Below, piece by piece: positions 41,585 to 51,960 of a DNA stretch of 64,000 nucleotides. The notes beneath the pieces are model-generated. The model saw nothing but the letters and a program-made list of their open reading frames with translations. It was not told the DNA's origin and did no database searches. Position 1 is the stretch's first letter. Each line of letters begins with the position of its first letter. Made by a program: the position numbers and the translations under genes. The DNA is taken from contig JAJVDF010000461.1 of NCBI GenBank assembly GCA_022410635.1, positions 941,503 through 1,005,502 on the forward strand. Direction: 5' to 3'. The stretch comes from Tretioscincus oriximinensis (lineage: Eukaryota > Chordata > Lepidosauria > Squamata > Gymnophthalmidae).

Positions 41585-41884
41585 GGTTTCCCTTGAAGAT
41601 AGTTAAGAAGCTGAAACTAATGCAGAACTTAGCTTCCAGACCCATATTACGCCAGTCCTGAAAGAACTGCACTGGCTCCCTGTTCACTACAGAGCCCAAT
41701 TCAAGGTACAAACATTGGTTTACAAGGGTCTAAATGGCTTGAGATCCAAATATTTGAAGGAACACCTCCTCCCTTATGTACCTGACCATATATTAAGATC
41801 TTCTGATAAGGCTCTCCTGACAGTCCCACCTCCTTCACTCATCAAGGGGCTGTGGCCTTCTCTGTTGTGGAATTCTCTGTTGTG
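41585..41884 (+). pseudogene. L2-type LINE C-terminus, first part
   Basis: ELHWLPVHYRAQFKVQTLVY, KGLNGLRSKYLKEHLLPYVP, DHILRSSDKALLTVPPPSLI, then WNSLLW. Broken by CR1 exactly at the LWNSLP position. Confidence 0.85.
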
Positions 41885-42059
41885 GGTGATAAACCAGTGG
41901 AACAAGTTGCCACAGAAGGTGGTGAGTTCGCCTTCACTGGAAGTCTTCAAGCAGAGAATGGACAGCCATCTTTCTGGGTTGGTTTAATGAATCCTTCATT
42001 GAGCAGGGGGTTGGATCCCATGGCCCTGGAGGCCCCTTCCAACTCTATGATTCTATGAA
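41885..42059 (+). mobile_element. CR1 3' end nested in L2
   Basis: VINQWNKLPQKVVSSPSLEV, FKQRMDSHLSGLV, stop, and the TCTATGATTCTATGA tail. 175 bp. The CR1 frame happens to continue the L2 frame, giving a chimeric open frame at 41715-41987. Confidence 0.9.
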
Positions 42060-42280
42060 GTGCACCAGGCACCTACACCATACACATTCAGATACCAGGT
42101 AGAGACTCAGGTGTTTAGACTTGCTTCTGGCTGAGCCAAATATTCCCTGCTCCTTGAAGGCACGGTTGTATTTTTAAATTGCTCTATTTTAATCTGTTTT
42201 ATCATTTATACCCTGAAAGCTTTGGGTATAAGGTGGAATATAAATGAAAATAATTAAATAAATAAATAAATAAATAAATG
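42060..42280 (+). mobile_element. L2-type LINE 3' end, second part
   Basis: GTGCACCAGGCACCTACACC (EVHQAPTP), CTTCTGGCTGAGCC, ATACCCTGAAAGCTTTGGGT, then (AATA)n at 42255-42278. Confidence 0.8.
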
Positions 42281-42849
42281 ATGCATTTACCTGTCATAAT
42301 TCACTTTAGTGGATCAAACTAATCTGGATTTACTAATACAAATTTAGCACCCTAAGCACCTTAAGGGCCCAAATTATTTGTGATTTGAATGAAGTGTGAC
42401 TATGACCGGGCATAAATTCCCCAGTGTTCACCTGTCTGTCCCTTGGTGCATGCAATCCCTGGAGAAAGCTTCCCATTAGCATTGCGTCCCTGTTAAAGGT
42501 CAGGTCTCAACTAAAAACATTCTGAACAGGTTTGGGAATTATGATATATGGTGATAAAAGTTCTGATTTGATTGGTATTATGCAATTATAATAATGGGGT
42601 AAAATCTGGGANAGAAAAAAAAGAAAACAAGCTTTTGCTTTTTCTCTCCCTTTTGGTTCTTTTCATACAGGAAGTTAAAGACTAAGTCTGCTTCCAGACA
42701 AGGGTTTCTTACCATAATTGCCTCGAAGTCATGGAAGGCCTGGCCATACAGACTAATGATTATTTCCTTTGTTTTGCATTATTAGTCATTCAGAAGCATT
42801 CTCTCTCCTAGTTCAGACACAGGAAGTACAGCGGCTCTATTTCAGCTAT
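42281..42849. other. mostly unassigned
   Basis: 42313-42345 holds GATCAAACTAATCTGGATTT ACTAATAC, the reverse complement of a word pair at 59905-59935. Otherwise nothing recognised. Confidence 0.3.
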
Positions 42850-42856
42850 ATTCCTA

Positions 42857-42985
42857 ATAGACTAGGCTGAACAGATGACCCTTTTTTAGGTGTGTGTGTT
42901 GAAAACCCGTTTTTGGGGTGCCTCCCGTTTTTTTCTGAGGAAAAAAAGAAAGAAAAAAAGAAAAAGAATTAAAAAAAACNTTTTT
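42857..42985. mobile_element. palindromic element P5, left arm
   Basis: ATAGAC-TAGGCTGAACAGATGACCC, GAAAACCCGTTTTTGGGGTG, CTCCCGTTTTTTTCTGAGG. The matching right arm is at 44166-44235. ATTCCTA at 42850-42856 and 44236-44242 is the exact 7-bp target duplication of the whole element. Confidence 0.85.
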
Positions 42986-44165
42986 TATTGTTTTTTTATT
43001 GAGTTTTAAAGACAAAGAAAAATGATATAGACACACATATAAACATTTGAGAACTTTTGCATTGCATTACATTTATAACCAAAATGAATACCTTTTTCCC
43101 ACCCTCTAGTTAGATAAACAGTCGTTGGTCCAACAGCATCTGGATAGTATTATGTAGAATATTTGTATCATTATTCTCAACACCATATTGTATTATCTTT
43201 CGCCACCTTAATTCCCAGCCAAATTTCGGTATTAGGCCTATTAGTCTTAATCTTTTTTCTCTTATGGCCTCGAAAAGTAGAAATTCAGCCAAATATTCAT
43301 GCCATAATTGGATGGTCCATTTGTCCTTTGCTTTCCATCCTCTTGCCACCACTATCTGGGCAGCCCATATTGCCTGTTCAACTATAAATTGATCTTGTTT
43401 TGTTAATGGCAGTTGAGCGGTATTACACGTTATATTTAACCTAGGTGTTCTATCGATGGGCACTCCCAGAATCTTTCTTAATTCCTCTTTGATGGTATTC
43501 CAGAAGTTGTTAATTTCCCGGCACTCATAGATCATGTGTATGAAATTTCCATTCATTTGGCATCCATGCCAGCATTCTGGAGAACCTCCCCCCATGTGTG
43601 ATAATTGCGTGGGTGTGCGGTACCATCTATTTAGTATTTTTAATTGCATTTCCTTGATCTTATTATTTTTTATAACCTTGATTTTTTGAGTCCATTGAGA
43701 CCATTCCTGATCCGAAACCGCCATGTCCGGTGCCCATTTTTGTTTGGTGAATTGTTCATTGTTAAAGTAACAGGCANTGAGAATTTCATATAAAGGGCCA
43801 ATCCCACTTTTATTACCTTTTATCCTTCTTTCTATAAATAGCTCTAANGGTGTTTTTTCAGATCTCATTGAGTTCTTTATAGCTGGTGAGTTAATAAAAG
43901 TATATATTGACATCTCAGCTAGCCAATTATGGGGATTTATGTTCATATTTCTTATTTGATTAATAGTCAATGGATTGCCCATTTAATCGTACCAATCTCT
44001 TAGCCTTCTCAATTGAAACTGTTTAATGTACTGTGCTAATCTTTCGTCCCCATATTTATTGATTATTTTTAAGGAGGATACCTTGTATATTGAATTTGTT
44101 AATTTATATATATTTCTTTTCCAAATTGTTCATATCTGTTTAAAGTGTGGTAGCCATACCTCCTT
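42986..44165 (-). pseudogene. L1-type LINE, ORF2 C-terminus and 3' UTR, inserted in P5
   Basis: An open minus frame of 290 residues (43110-43982) reads IYTFINSPAIKNSMRSEKT, KWAPDMAVSDQEWSQWTQKI, MQLKILNRWYRTPTQLSHM, then the Cys/His element PECWHGCQMNGNFIHMIYEC, FWNTIKEELRKILG, AAQIVVARGWKAKDKWTIQL, WHEYLAEFLLFEAIREKRLR, and ends at a stop. This is the C-terminal part of L1 ORF2 after the reverse transcriptase. A frame with the same homology continues upstream (KIINKYGDERLAQYIKQFQL). The 3' poly(A) is seen as the T-rich run at 42980-43000. 5' truncated, no promoter. Confidence 0.9.
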
Positions 44166-44235
44166 TGTGCGGGAGGCACCCCCAAACTGGGTTTTCAACC
44201 CACCCACCCCCCAAAAGGGGTCATCTGGTCAGCCT
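44166..44235. mobile_element. palindromic element P5, right arm
   Basis: GGGAGGCACCCCCAAACTGG, GTTTTCAACCCACCCACC, and GGGGTCATCTGGTCAGCCT. The original hairpin was split by the L1 insertion. Confidence 0.85.
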
Positions 44236-44252
44236 ATTCCTAGATGCCTGGC

Positions 44253-44433
44253 CCCTTTTTTTTGGGGGGGGACCCAGTTTTGGGGTGCCTCCCGGTTTTT
44301 GCTGAGGAATTTCCTTTTCAAAACATTGATTATATTTTTTAAAAAGTTTTTTTTTTCCTCAGCAAAAACTGAAAGGCACCTCAAGACCGGGTTCCCCCCC
44401 CCCCCCAAAAAAAAGAGGTAATCTGGTCAGCCT
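44253..44433. mobile_element. palindromic element P6, one end truncated
   Basis: Starts CCCCTTTTTTTTGGGG, about 16 bp inside the normal left end, but has the complete right end GGTAATCTGGTCAGCCT. Flanked by ATTCCTAGATGCCTGGC (44236-44252) and ATTCCTACATGCCTGGC (44434-44450), 16 of 17 identical. Confidence 0.85.
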
Positions 44434-44450
44434 ATTCCTACATGCCTGGC

Positions 44451-44822
44451 TTCACATCCTCCCCTATGCTTGGGTGAAAAATTTCACATGATGCAAAAAG
44501 CAACAGACTGTTAATTTACCAACAAAAGAGAGATGCAATTATTTTAGCATATACCAGTAAAAAACAGACTTCTGTAGGTCAGAGCTTTGGTTAAAAAGGC
44601 CTAACATAAATCTTCAAGGAAAGTCAGAGAGTAAACACATTTATCTTTCACTAAGCTGATCTGGGAGAATTTTCAGTCACAGGAATTCAATAAATGCTGG
44701 AGGAGGTTTAATGGTTGAGAGGTTACAGACCCCACCACTATGGATAAAGAAACCAGACTGTCCAAAAGGAGATTAATATAACAGCAATGTTGGCATGAAG
44801 GGAGAGAAGGGAGGAGGGAGGG
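44451..44822. other. unassigned
   Basis: No feature recognised. Confidence 0.3.
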
Positions 44823-45000
44823 ACATAAGGACCTAATAGGAGCCCTGCTGAATGGGGCGGGAGCCTATCTAGTCCAACCTTCTGGCCCACCAATTGCACC
44901 TGGGCAGTCTGGGACAGAAGAAGGCAAAATCTTCGACTGTTCTCGACGTCCTGCAAATAGCATTGCAGGAATGCTGCCTGTTGGATCCATCTATCAAGAA
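44823..45000 (-). mobile_element. CR1 3' tail
   Basis: ACATAAGGACCTAATAGGAG, CACCTGGGCAGTCTGGGACA, GCAGGAATGCTGCCTGTTGG. The usual ending repeats are eroded. Confidence 0.8.
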
Positions 45001-46717
45001 AGGAAGGAAGGACAGGAGCACAGAAGGAAATGAACAAAAGAAAAGATCTGTCGCAGGCAACAGAATGTTTATTTTCCTTTACTCCTGAACTAGTAAATGT
45101 TGACATTCCCAAACTAGATTTGAAATGCCAGCACTTGAAAACATTTGCATGAGGCAACGATAATTTCCATTTTCAGGAACATAATGAAAACCTACCTTTT
45201 GACACAAATATATCCTATATGACCATGTCCTCTTTGGGTTATATCTCAATACAGAGCTTGAGCATCCACATGCCAGAGTAGACTATAGTAGCCAAATTAT
45301 GATGGTTCTTCTTGTGACTTAAAGTCAGACGCAGACAGAGTTGGAGATGCCTGGCATGTTTTCTGACCCAGTACCAGCCATTGTAGGAATGTCCTTAGAA
45401 GCTGGGATGGATCTTAGAAACTCAATCTTTTGCTTTCATCATTGCATCTGTTCTTGACCCATAAAAGGATACAATTGAACCACACCATTTCATCTTAATT
45501 TCCGTAGACATGTGCTCTATTTAGTTCAACAATAAAGAGCTCTTTCCCCTTTTGCAGATGCCAGAATATTCTGAGCGCATGTCAAAAGGAGTTAAACTTT
45601 TTCGCTTGGTCTTAAACTGATTCCAAACTTTCAATGTCCTCAGAAAGCCTTCTGGGAAGGAGCNAAAAACCATCCAAGCATCCAACCTATCCAATCTGCC
45701 CTTTTAACATAAACACCCAGACAACTTCCTATTTGCAGAAATTCTTGCTGCCCTGAAGTAGTTTAGCTGGTGCCCTTAAGTGTGTCTGATATTTTCCTTC
45801 ATTGTCTTCAGCTTACCAAACTATAATCTTCCCTNTTTTTATTCTTCTTTCCTTTTTTTGCAGGGTAGGTGGTGGAGTTTAATCCAAAAGTCATTATTCC
45901 ACTTTCAGTTCCTTTGTTTGTTGATGGTTCACTGGTCTATATATTTCATCTGCATTGTTTGCTCCCTTCCCAAATAAGATTAGCAACTATATGGAGNGTG
46001 CTTCGTGCCCAATGGCTCCGAGTAATCTGCTTTCGGAAGTATTATTGCAACATTAGACAGTTAACAGTATGACCATATAATAACTACTAAACATATGACT
46101 AATACAAAAAGGCTACAATGAAGCTAATAACATTTAAGTACTTTGCTAACAACGTTTATCTTGAATATTATATGCAGTTACTGTGCTTGCTTGTGCCTCT
46201 TTCTCTCCAGCTATCTGACTGTCTGTTCCTCTATCAAGGGGTAACCACAGAATGTTCTAGAAAGTGTGTAAACAGGTATGATCAGAATAAGTCATAGGAT
46301 CTTAGCTAACTTAAAAAAGGGAACCCTGAATCCTTGGGGAGGTAAGGACAAAACCTGTTGAACTCATGAGATGTGTAATTTTTCCTTCTGCAATTCAGTC
46401 ACAGTACAAAGAGGCTGTATTTGTTTTGGAATGTCGAGAGACCTGATTTGATCTCTCTTTTGCGTGAAATAAAAACTTCAACTGCTATTTTAGTTCCTGG
46501 TTTGGTCAAGTCATCTTTCTTTTATATTACTAATCCCTTTCTCTCAAGCTATCTGATANTCTATCCATCTATCATTGTTCTCTNTGTCTGTCTGTCCGTC
46601 TGCCTGTCTGCTTGTCTCTCTGTGTGGGTCTATCATCTGTACTGTTCTTTGCCTACCTATCTATCCTCTGACTTTACCATTGGCAACATTTTCTTCTGTT
46701 AACTCTCTCTCTCTCCT
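45001..46717. other. mostly unassigned; R3 copy 2 at 45222-45305; CTGT/TATC microsatellite at 46555-46690
   Basis: R3 words: CTTTGGGTTATATCTCAATA, GAGCATCCACATGCCAGAG, TAGACTATAG. The rest carries no recognised repeat or gene. Confidence 0.45.
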
Positions 46718-46760
46718 GCTGGCCCTGGAGGTCCCTTCCAACTCTATGATTCTATGATTC
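46718..46760 (+). mobile_element. CR1 extreme 3' end
   Basis: TGGCCCTGGAGGTCCCTTCC, AACTCTATGATTCTATGATT. Only about 43 bp. Confidence 0.75.
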
Positions 46761-46785
46761 TACTTTTCTGTCTGTCTGTCTNTTG

Positions 46786-46984
46786 TAGGCTGACCAGATG
46801 ACCCTTTTTTGGGGGTGGGTTGAAAATCCATTGTGGGGGTGCCTCATGTTTTTTTCTGAAGAAAAAACATAAAAAAACAAATTTGAAAAAAATATTTTTT
46901 TGAAATAATTTTCCTCAGAAAAAACTGGAGGCACCCCAAAAATGGGTTTTCAACGTCCCCAAAAGGGGTCATATGTTCAGCCTA
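46786..46984. mobile_element. palindromic element P7 in a (CTGT)n microsatellite
   Basis: TAGGCTGACCAGATGACCC ... GGGTCATATGTTCAGCCTA, both flanks GTCTGTCTGT. The target duplication cannot be measured inside a microsatellite. Confidence 0.85.
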
Positions 46985-48104
46985 GTCTGTCTGTCCATCT
47001 GTCTGTCCTTTTGCTCTTCCCCTTCTCAACTCTCACTTCTGGTCTTTTGAATTATCTCACCTGCCAGTGGGAAAGTTAGCTGTCCTTATTGGTCTATGTC
47101 TTCACGCAGGTGGAGCCACTGTCTTGCATATAATCCAGCTTCTCCTTTCACCTTCTGTTCTATCTCTTTTGTTACTGCCGAAGTTCACTCCTAACTTCTG
47201 GTCTTATTTCTGGACTTACTTCTATCAATAAGTATTTTTCAACAAGACTGCCTTCCTTGTCATTTCTGGATTTGGAGCTCTGCAATCCTAACACTGTCTT
47301 TCAAATAACAATCAATCGATCTGTATGAACTATCAGAAATCCATGGCCTTTTAGACAATTGGATCATTGAGCCTGCATGAAACTGTGGGGTGGATTCAGG
47401 CAGATGTAGGTACCATACTGATAAATTCTTCATTTGGACGCAGCCTACATACAAGTTTTAAAATAAAGATGCTGATAGCTGTGGAGTAAATTGATGAAAG
47501 ATCTAAACCTAGGAATTACATGTAGATGCATTTATTTTTAATGCTCAAAGGTCCCGAAGAATAGACAAGCAATTCCACGATCGCATATTTCCTAGTTTCT
47601 CCATTGTATTGCATGTAAAAAGGGAATTCCAATCATTTTTAACTGTATACTATATAACTTTATTTCCTCTTCTTTTTTTCTTTGTGTAATTTCTGCACTA
47701 AAATAAAAACTCCTATATATATATTGTGTGTGTGTGTGTGTTTGTGTTCCATTTGATTTATTGCATTGTTGCAGTGAAATTATGTCCTTAGAGTATATGG
47801 AAGTAAATGGAAGGTCATTCCAATGTGCCACAGATGCCAAAGCATTTAAGGTGGATGGAAGAGGCAGCAACTCGCAAGATACACAAAAGTTGCAGAAGTA
47901 ATGTAACTGAGCCTGGTTGCCATTTGTGTCCCTGATGCCACATTGCCCAATAATTGAACGATGCTCAAATGCGCAATGGAAAGGAATGCTAATTATCTAA
48001 ACGGCCCAAGGTACACTAAAGTAATTGAATAAAAGAAGGTTTGGGAATAAGGAAAAGAGCTTTTCATGGAAATGTAGGGTACAGAGAAATAAATCTAATT
48101 CATG
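46985..48104. other. unassigned
   Basis: (GT)n at 47725-47746. No recognised gene or transposable element. Confidence 0.3.
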
Positions 48105-48308
48105 TTTACTAACAGTGATTTACAAACACCTAAGCAGCGTGGACCCCAAATACTGGAAGGAAGACCTCGTCCCATATTTACTTGCCCGTATCCTAAGATC
48201 TTCTGATGNGGGTCTCCTAACAATCCTCCCTCTACCCATCAAGGGGCTGTGGACAAGTGGAAGATCCTTCTCTGAGATAGTCCGAGGCTGTGGAATCCTT
48301 TCTCCATT
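48105..48308 (+). pseudogene. L2-type LINE C-terminus, first part
   Basis: VIYKHLSSVDPKYWKEDLVP, YLLARILRSSD, LLTILPLPIKGLWTSGRSFS, then GCGILSPL. Interrupted by CR1 at the same place as the 41.8-kb copy. Confidence 0.85.
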
Positions 48309-49906
48309 GAAAGAANACCAGAGGAATTGAACGGGATAGAGATAACAAGGGAGGAGGTCCTTGCTAGCCTAAATAAGCTGAACATTTATAAATCCCCAGG
48401 GCCAGACGGCATTCACCCAAGAATTCTTAAAGAACTCAAATGCGAAATTGCCGAACTTCTAACCAAAATATTTAATCTTTCCTTAAGATCAGGCATAGTA
48501 CCAATAGATTGGAAGGTAGCTAATGTAACACCAATCTTCAAAAAAGGATCCCGGGGTGATCCCGGAAATTATAGACCAATCAGTTTAACATCAATTCCAG
48601 GTAAAGTGTTGGAAACCTTAATTAAGGACAAAATTACTAAACACATGGAGAAGCACGCATTGCTGAATGAAACTCAGCATGGCTTCAGCAAAGGTAAATC
48701 ATGCCTTACCAACTTGCTAGAATTCTTTGAGAATGTAAACAAACATGTAGATAAAGGGGATCCAGTTGATATTGTGTATCTAGATTTTCAGAAGGCGTTT
48801 GATAAAGTCCCTCATCAAAGGCTTCTAAAAAAACTCCATACTCATGGTATAAGAGGACAGACTTTGTCCTGGATTGGAAACTGGCTAAAAGATAGAAAAC
48901 AGAGGGTAGTATTAAATGGACAGTTCTCTGAGTGGAAAGAGGTAAGAAGTGGGGTACCCCAGGGATCTGTACTGGGACCCTTGGTTTTCAATATATTTAT
49001 AAATGATCTGGATGCCAAGGTAAATAGTGAAGTAGCCAAGTTTGCTGACGACACTAAACTGTTCAGGGTAGTGAAAACCGAGCAAGAAAAGGATCTTGGG
49101 GTGTTAGTGGACAATTCAATGAAAATGTCAACCCAGTGTGCAGCAGCAGCAAAAAAGGCAAATTCCATGTTGGGGATAATTAGGAAAGGAATCGAAAATA
49201 AATCAGCAAATGTTGTTTTGCCTCTTTATAAATCTGTGGTGAGGCCACATTTGGAATACTGTGTTCAATTCTGGTCACCACATCTCAAGAGGGATATTTT
49301 GGAACTGGAGAAGGTGCAGAAAAGGGCAACAAAAATGATCAAGGGTCTGGAGCACCACCCTTACGAAGCAAGGCTGCAACGTCTGGGCCTCTTCAGCCTT
49401 GAAAGGAGACGTTTGAGGGGTGATCTGATTGAAGTGTACAAAATCATGCATGGGATCGACAGGGTGAATAGAGAAAAAATGTTTTCTCTATCACACAACA
49501 CAAGGACNAGAGGGCACTCCTTAAAACTGTTGGGTAGAAAAGTGAGAACAGACAAAGGAAAGTATTTTTTCACCCAGAGGGTCATCGGCCTGTGGAATTT
49601 ACTTCCTGAAGAGGTGGTGGTAGCTAACAGCTTGGATAGTTTCAAGACAGGACTAGACAGGTTTATGGACACTAAGGGTATAAACGGATACTAAGATAGT
49701 TGTCTGGATGTNGCCTCCGGGATGGAGCAACAGGCAGGACTTTTGAAACACCATTTGCAGGGAGTCNCGAANAGGAGCAGCATATTTTGCTTTNCTCTGT
49801 TCNGACTGNCCAGGTGCATCTGGTGGGCCTCTGTGTGACACAGAATGCTGGACTCGATGGGCTGTGGCCTGATCCAGTATGGCTCTTCTTATGTTCTTAT
49901 GTTCTT
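48309..49906 (+). pseudogene. CR1 LINE ORF2 reverse transcriptase, 455-residue open frame, young copy nested in L2
   Basis: Motifs in order: EVLASLNKLNIYKSPGPDGI, VANVTPIFKKGSRGDPGNYR, PISLTSIPGKVLETLIKD, ETQHGFSKGKSCLTNLLEFF, VDIVYLDFQKAFDKVPHQRL, EVRSGVPQGSVLGPLVFNIF, EVAKFADDTKLFRVVKTE (catalytic FADD present), [84 protein letters not shown], stop at 49694. The endonuclease domain is missing (5' truncation). Compared with 8160-8340 about 170 bp are deleted in frame just after the FADD region. The 3' UTR ends ATGTTCTTATGTTCTT at about 49906. Confidence 0.95.
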
Positions 49907-50125
49907 ATTGTGGTGCATCAGGTACCAATACTGTACATGTTCCGACATCATGTGAAGATGCACCTGTTCACCTTCAGCTGTGCTCAAAATTCCCCTCCAT
50001 TTGAAGACACTGTCCTGTTTTTAATTGTTGTATTTTAATCTGTTTTATGGTTTTTAATTGCGATCTGCCATGGGACCTTTAGGTTTAGGGTGTAAGTAAA
50101 TGTAAGTAAATAAATACATCAGCCC
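49907..50125 (+). mobile_element. L2-type LINE 3' end, second part
   Basis: VHQVPILYMFRHHVKMHLFT, then TTGTATTTTAATCTGTTTTA and TAAGTAAATGTAAGTAAATA. Completes the L2 copy split by CR1; the four bases ATTG occur on both sides of the CR1. Confidence 0.8.
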
Positions 50126-50317
50126 CTCCCGTCTTTTGACTTGGATGAGTGGAGAAGACCTTCTGGAATGTTAAAACCTAATTCAGCTGTGGTTCTGACC
50201 ACAGCTTTGATCCAGGATGGATTTCATCTAGTCTCTCCTATAATCTTGGCAAAAGAGGTCGGTCTTTGAAATCATAAATATAAATATTCCGTGCTTGAAT
50301 TTTCAGTAAACTGATAT

Positions 50318-50510
50318 CATAGCACCTTGGAGATGAACAAGAAAATGTTGGAATGAGCTTTCATAGGCTAAAGCTGCATCCAGATGTCATTTATTTATTC
50401 TTCTATAGCTGAATAGGCTAAAAATAAAGCACGGATACAGACAAGTGACACCTGGATGTAGCTTAAGTTCTACATCTTCAGATGCAATGAAGTAAACAGG
50501 ACCCTAGGGA
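50318..50510. mobile_element. older relative of hairpin element H (tentative)
   Basis: GCACCTTGGAGATGAACAAG, GAGCTTTCATAGGCTAAAG and CTACATCTTCAGATGCAATG match in order the GCACTTTGAGACTAAC, AAGCTTTCGTAGAC and CTACTTCTTCAGATGCA words of H. It is split by the small element at 50372-50463. Confidence 0.4.
50372..50463. mobile_element. 92-bp inverted-repeat MITE with TAA duplication
   Basis: Left AGCTGCATCCAGATGTCA, right read inward AGCTACATCCAGGTGTCA. TAA at 50369-50371 and 50464-50466. TWA duplication suggests PIF/Harbinger. Confidence 0.65.
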
Positions 50511-51134
50511 CAGGCTATTTATAGCAAGCTGTGATCCTGAATAGCAATAGAAATGCAAATAGGGTTGGTATTTGCATTTCAAACTGAGTTGCAGTGGCAA
50601 GACAATATATTAATGGGAACCTCAGAGGGTACGCGGAAACACGGTCTAAAGGATCGGGTGGCAACACCTAGGCCTCANCACAACAAAAAGGTCTCCAACA
50701 GAAAAACACAAAAGGAATCAACTGTAATATTTAATGTACAAGAATGCAATGCACAAATATTTATAAAACATTTAAAAACAATTCACTGATACATTTAACA
50801 ATTATAATAAACAGGATATAAGTAAAATAATAACAGATAGGAGTAAAAATTCCACAAACAGTGAGTCCAGTGGTCCTCCTCAGATAGGCCAAGAGCCAGA
50901 CTCGTTTTGACCAGGGTCTTCTTTAGTGGCACAACTTTAGCAGTAATCTGCACCATGGATGCATGTTGGACAGCTTTTTATCTTATATTGGCGTTTGGTT
51001 TCTGGATGCTACTGATGTTTTGTGATATTCATAAATCTTCAAATGATAAAATGCTAATGTAAGATAAAAAAATTGTACAACATGCATATATCAGTGAATT
51101 TTTTATATGTTTTATAAACATTTGTGTATTATAT
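50511..51134. other. unassigned
   Basis: No feature recognised in about 620 bp. Confidence 0.3.
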
Positions 51135-51187
51135 TCGAAAGCATGAATTGCAAGAAATTGCAACTGACTGCAAGTAGATACATGGGA
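51135..51187 (+). mobile_element. SINE type 1, entering an assembly gap
   Basis: TTCGAAAGCATGAATTGCAA, CTGCAAGTAGATACATGGGA is the middle of the SINE. Its tail, usually (TTC)n, would lie in the gap. Confidence 0.8.
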
Positions 51188-51377
51188 NNNNNNNNNNNNN
51201 NNNNNNNNNNNNNNNNNNNNNNNNNNNNNNNNNNNNNNNNNNNNNNNNNNNNNNNNNNNNNNNNNNNNNNNNNNNNNNNNNNNNNNNNNNNNNNNNNNNN
51301 NNNNNNNNNNNNNNNNNNNNNNNNNNNNNNNNNNNNNNNNNNNNNNNNNNNNNNNNNNNNNNNNNNNNNNNNNNNNN
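51188..51377. other. assembly gap, 190 N
   Basis: Run of N. Reading frames drawn through it are meaningless. Confidence 0.99.
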
Positions 51378-51496
51378 TATTCTTGTGTATTGACAGTTGA
51401 TTCTGTTTGTGTTTTTCTTTTGGAGACCTTTTTGTTGTGCTTTGAATTTTAGTATCCCTTTTAGGGATTTTTTTTACTGAACACCTAGACCTCTTC

Positions 51497-51800
51497 ATCA
51501 TAGAATCAGAGAATCATAGAGTTGGAAGGGACCTCCAGGGTCATCAGGTCCANCCCCCTTCTCAATGCAGGATTCATTAAACCATCCCAGACATCATGAA
51601 AGACAGTGCACAAGAGGAGACCTGATTGAAATATGTTAAAATCATGCATGGAGTGGAAAAGATGGATAGATTAAAAAAAAACCTTTTCTCTATCTCACAC
51701 TAAAACTGGAGGCAGTTTATAAAGTTGATAGGTAGGACAGTTAAGATCGACAAAGGGAAATAATTTTCCAAACAGCGAGTCATCAGTCTATATGGACTCT
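51497..51800. mobile_element. two CR1 fragments in opposite orientation
   Basis: 51497-51600 is a minus-strand octamer-tail CR1 end (ATCATAGAGTTGGAAGGGAC). 51610-51800 is a plus-strand decayed piece (AGGAGACCTGATTGAAAT, TCATGCATGGAGTGGAAAAG) of the other CR1 lineage. Confidence 0.75.
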
Positions 51801-51807
51801 ACAAGCA

Positions 51808-51958
51808 GAGGAGGCACGGTGATATAAGAGGTGAAGAGCCTGGTGTTCCAACAGAGATATTGAGTTTGAGGCCCATGTGGCAGCCATTTGAGAGGGTTGA
51901 GCGCCCTCTACTGGCCTCAGCAAACCCAACTGTGTGAAGACATTTGTAAATAGATTAA
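51808..51958 (+). mobile_element. SINE-like head (related to 60604-60858)
   Basis: GGCACGGTGATATAAGAGG, TTGAGGCCCATGTGGC, GCGCCCTCTACTGGCCTCAG match the head of the 60.6-kb SINE. The tail is absent. Confidence 0.45.
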
Positions 51959-51960
51959 TC

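Noticed and set aside
51107..51501. Open frames of 97 and 129 residues crossing the gap
   Set aside because: Mostly N; frames cannot be trusted.
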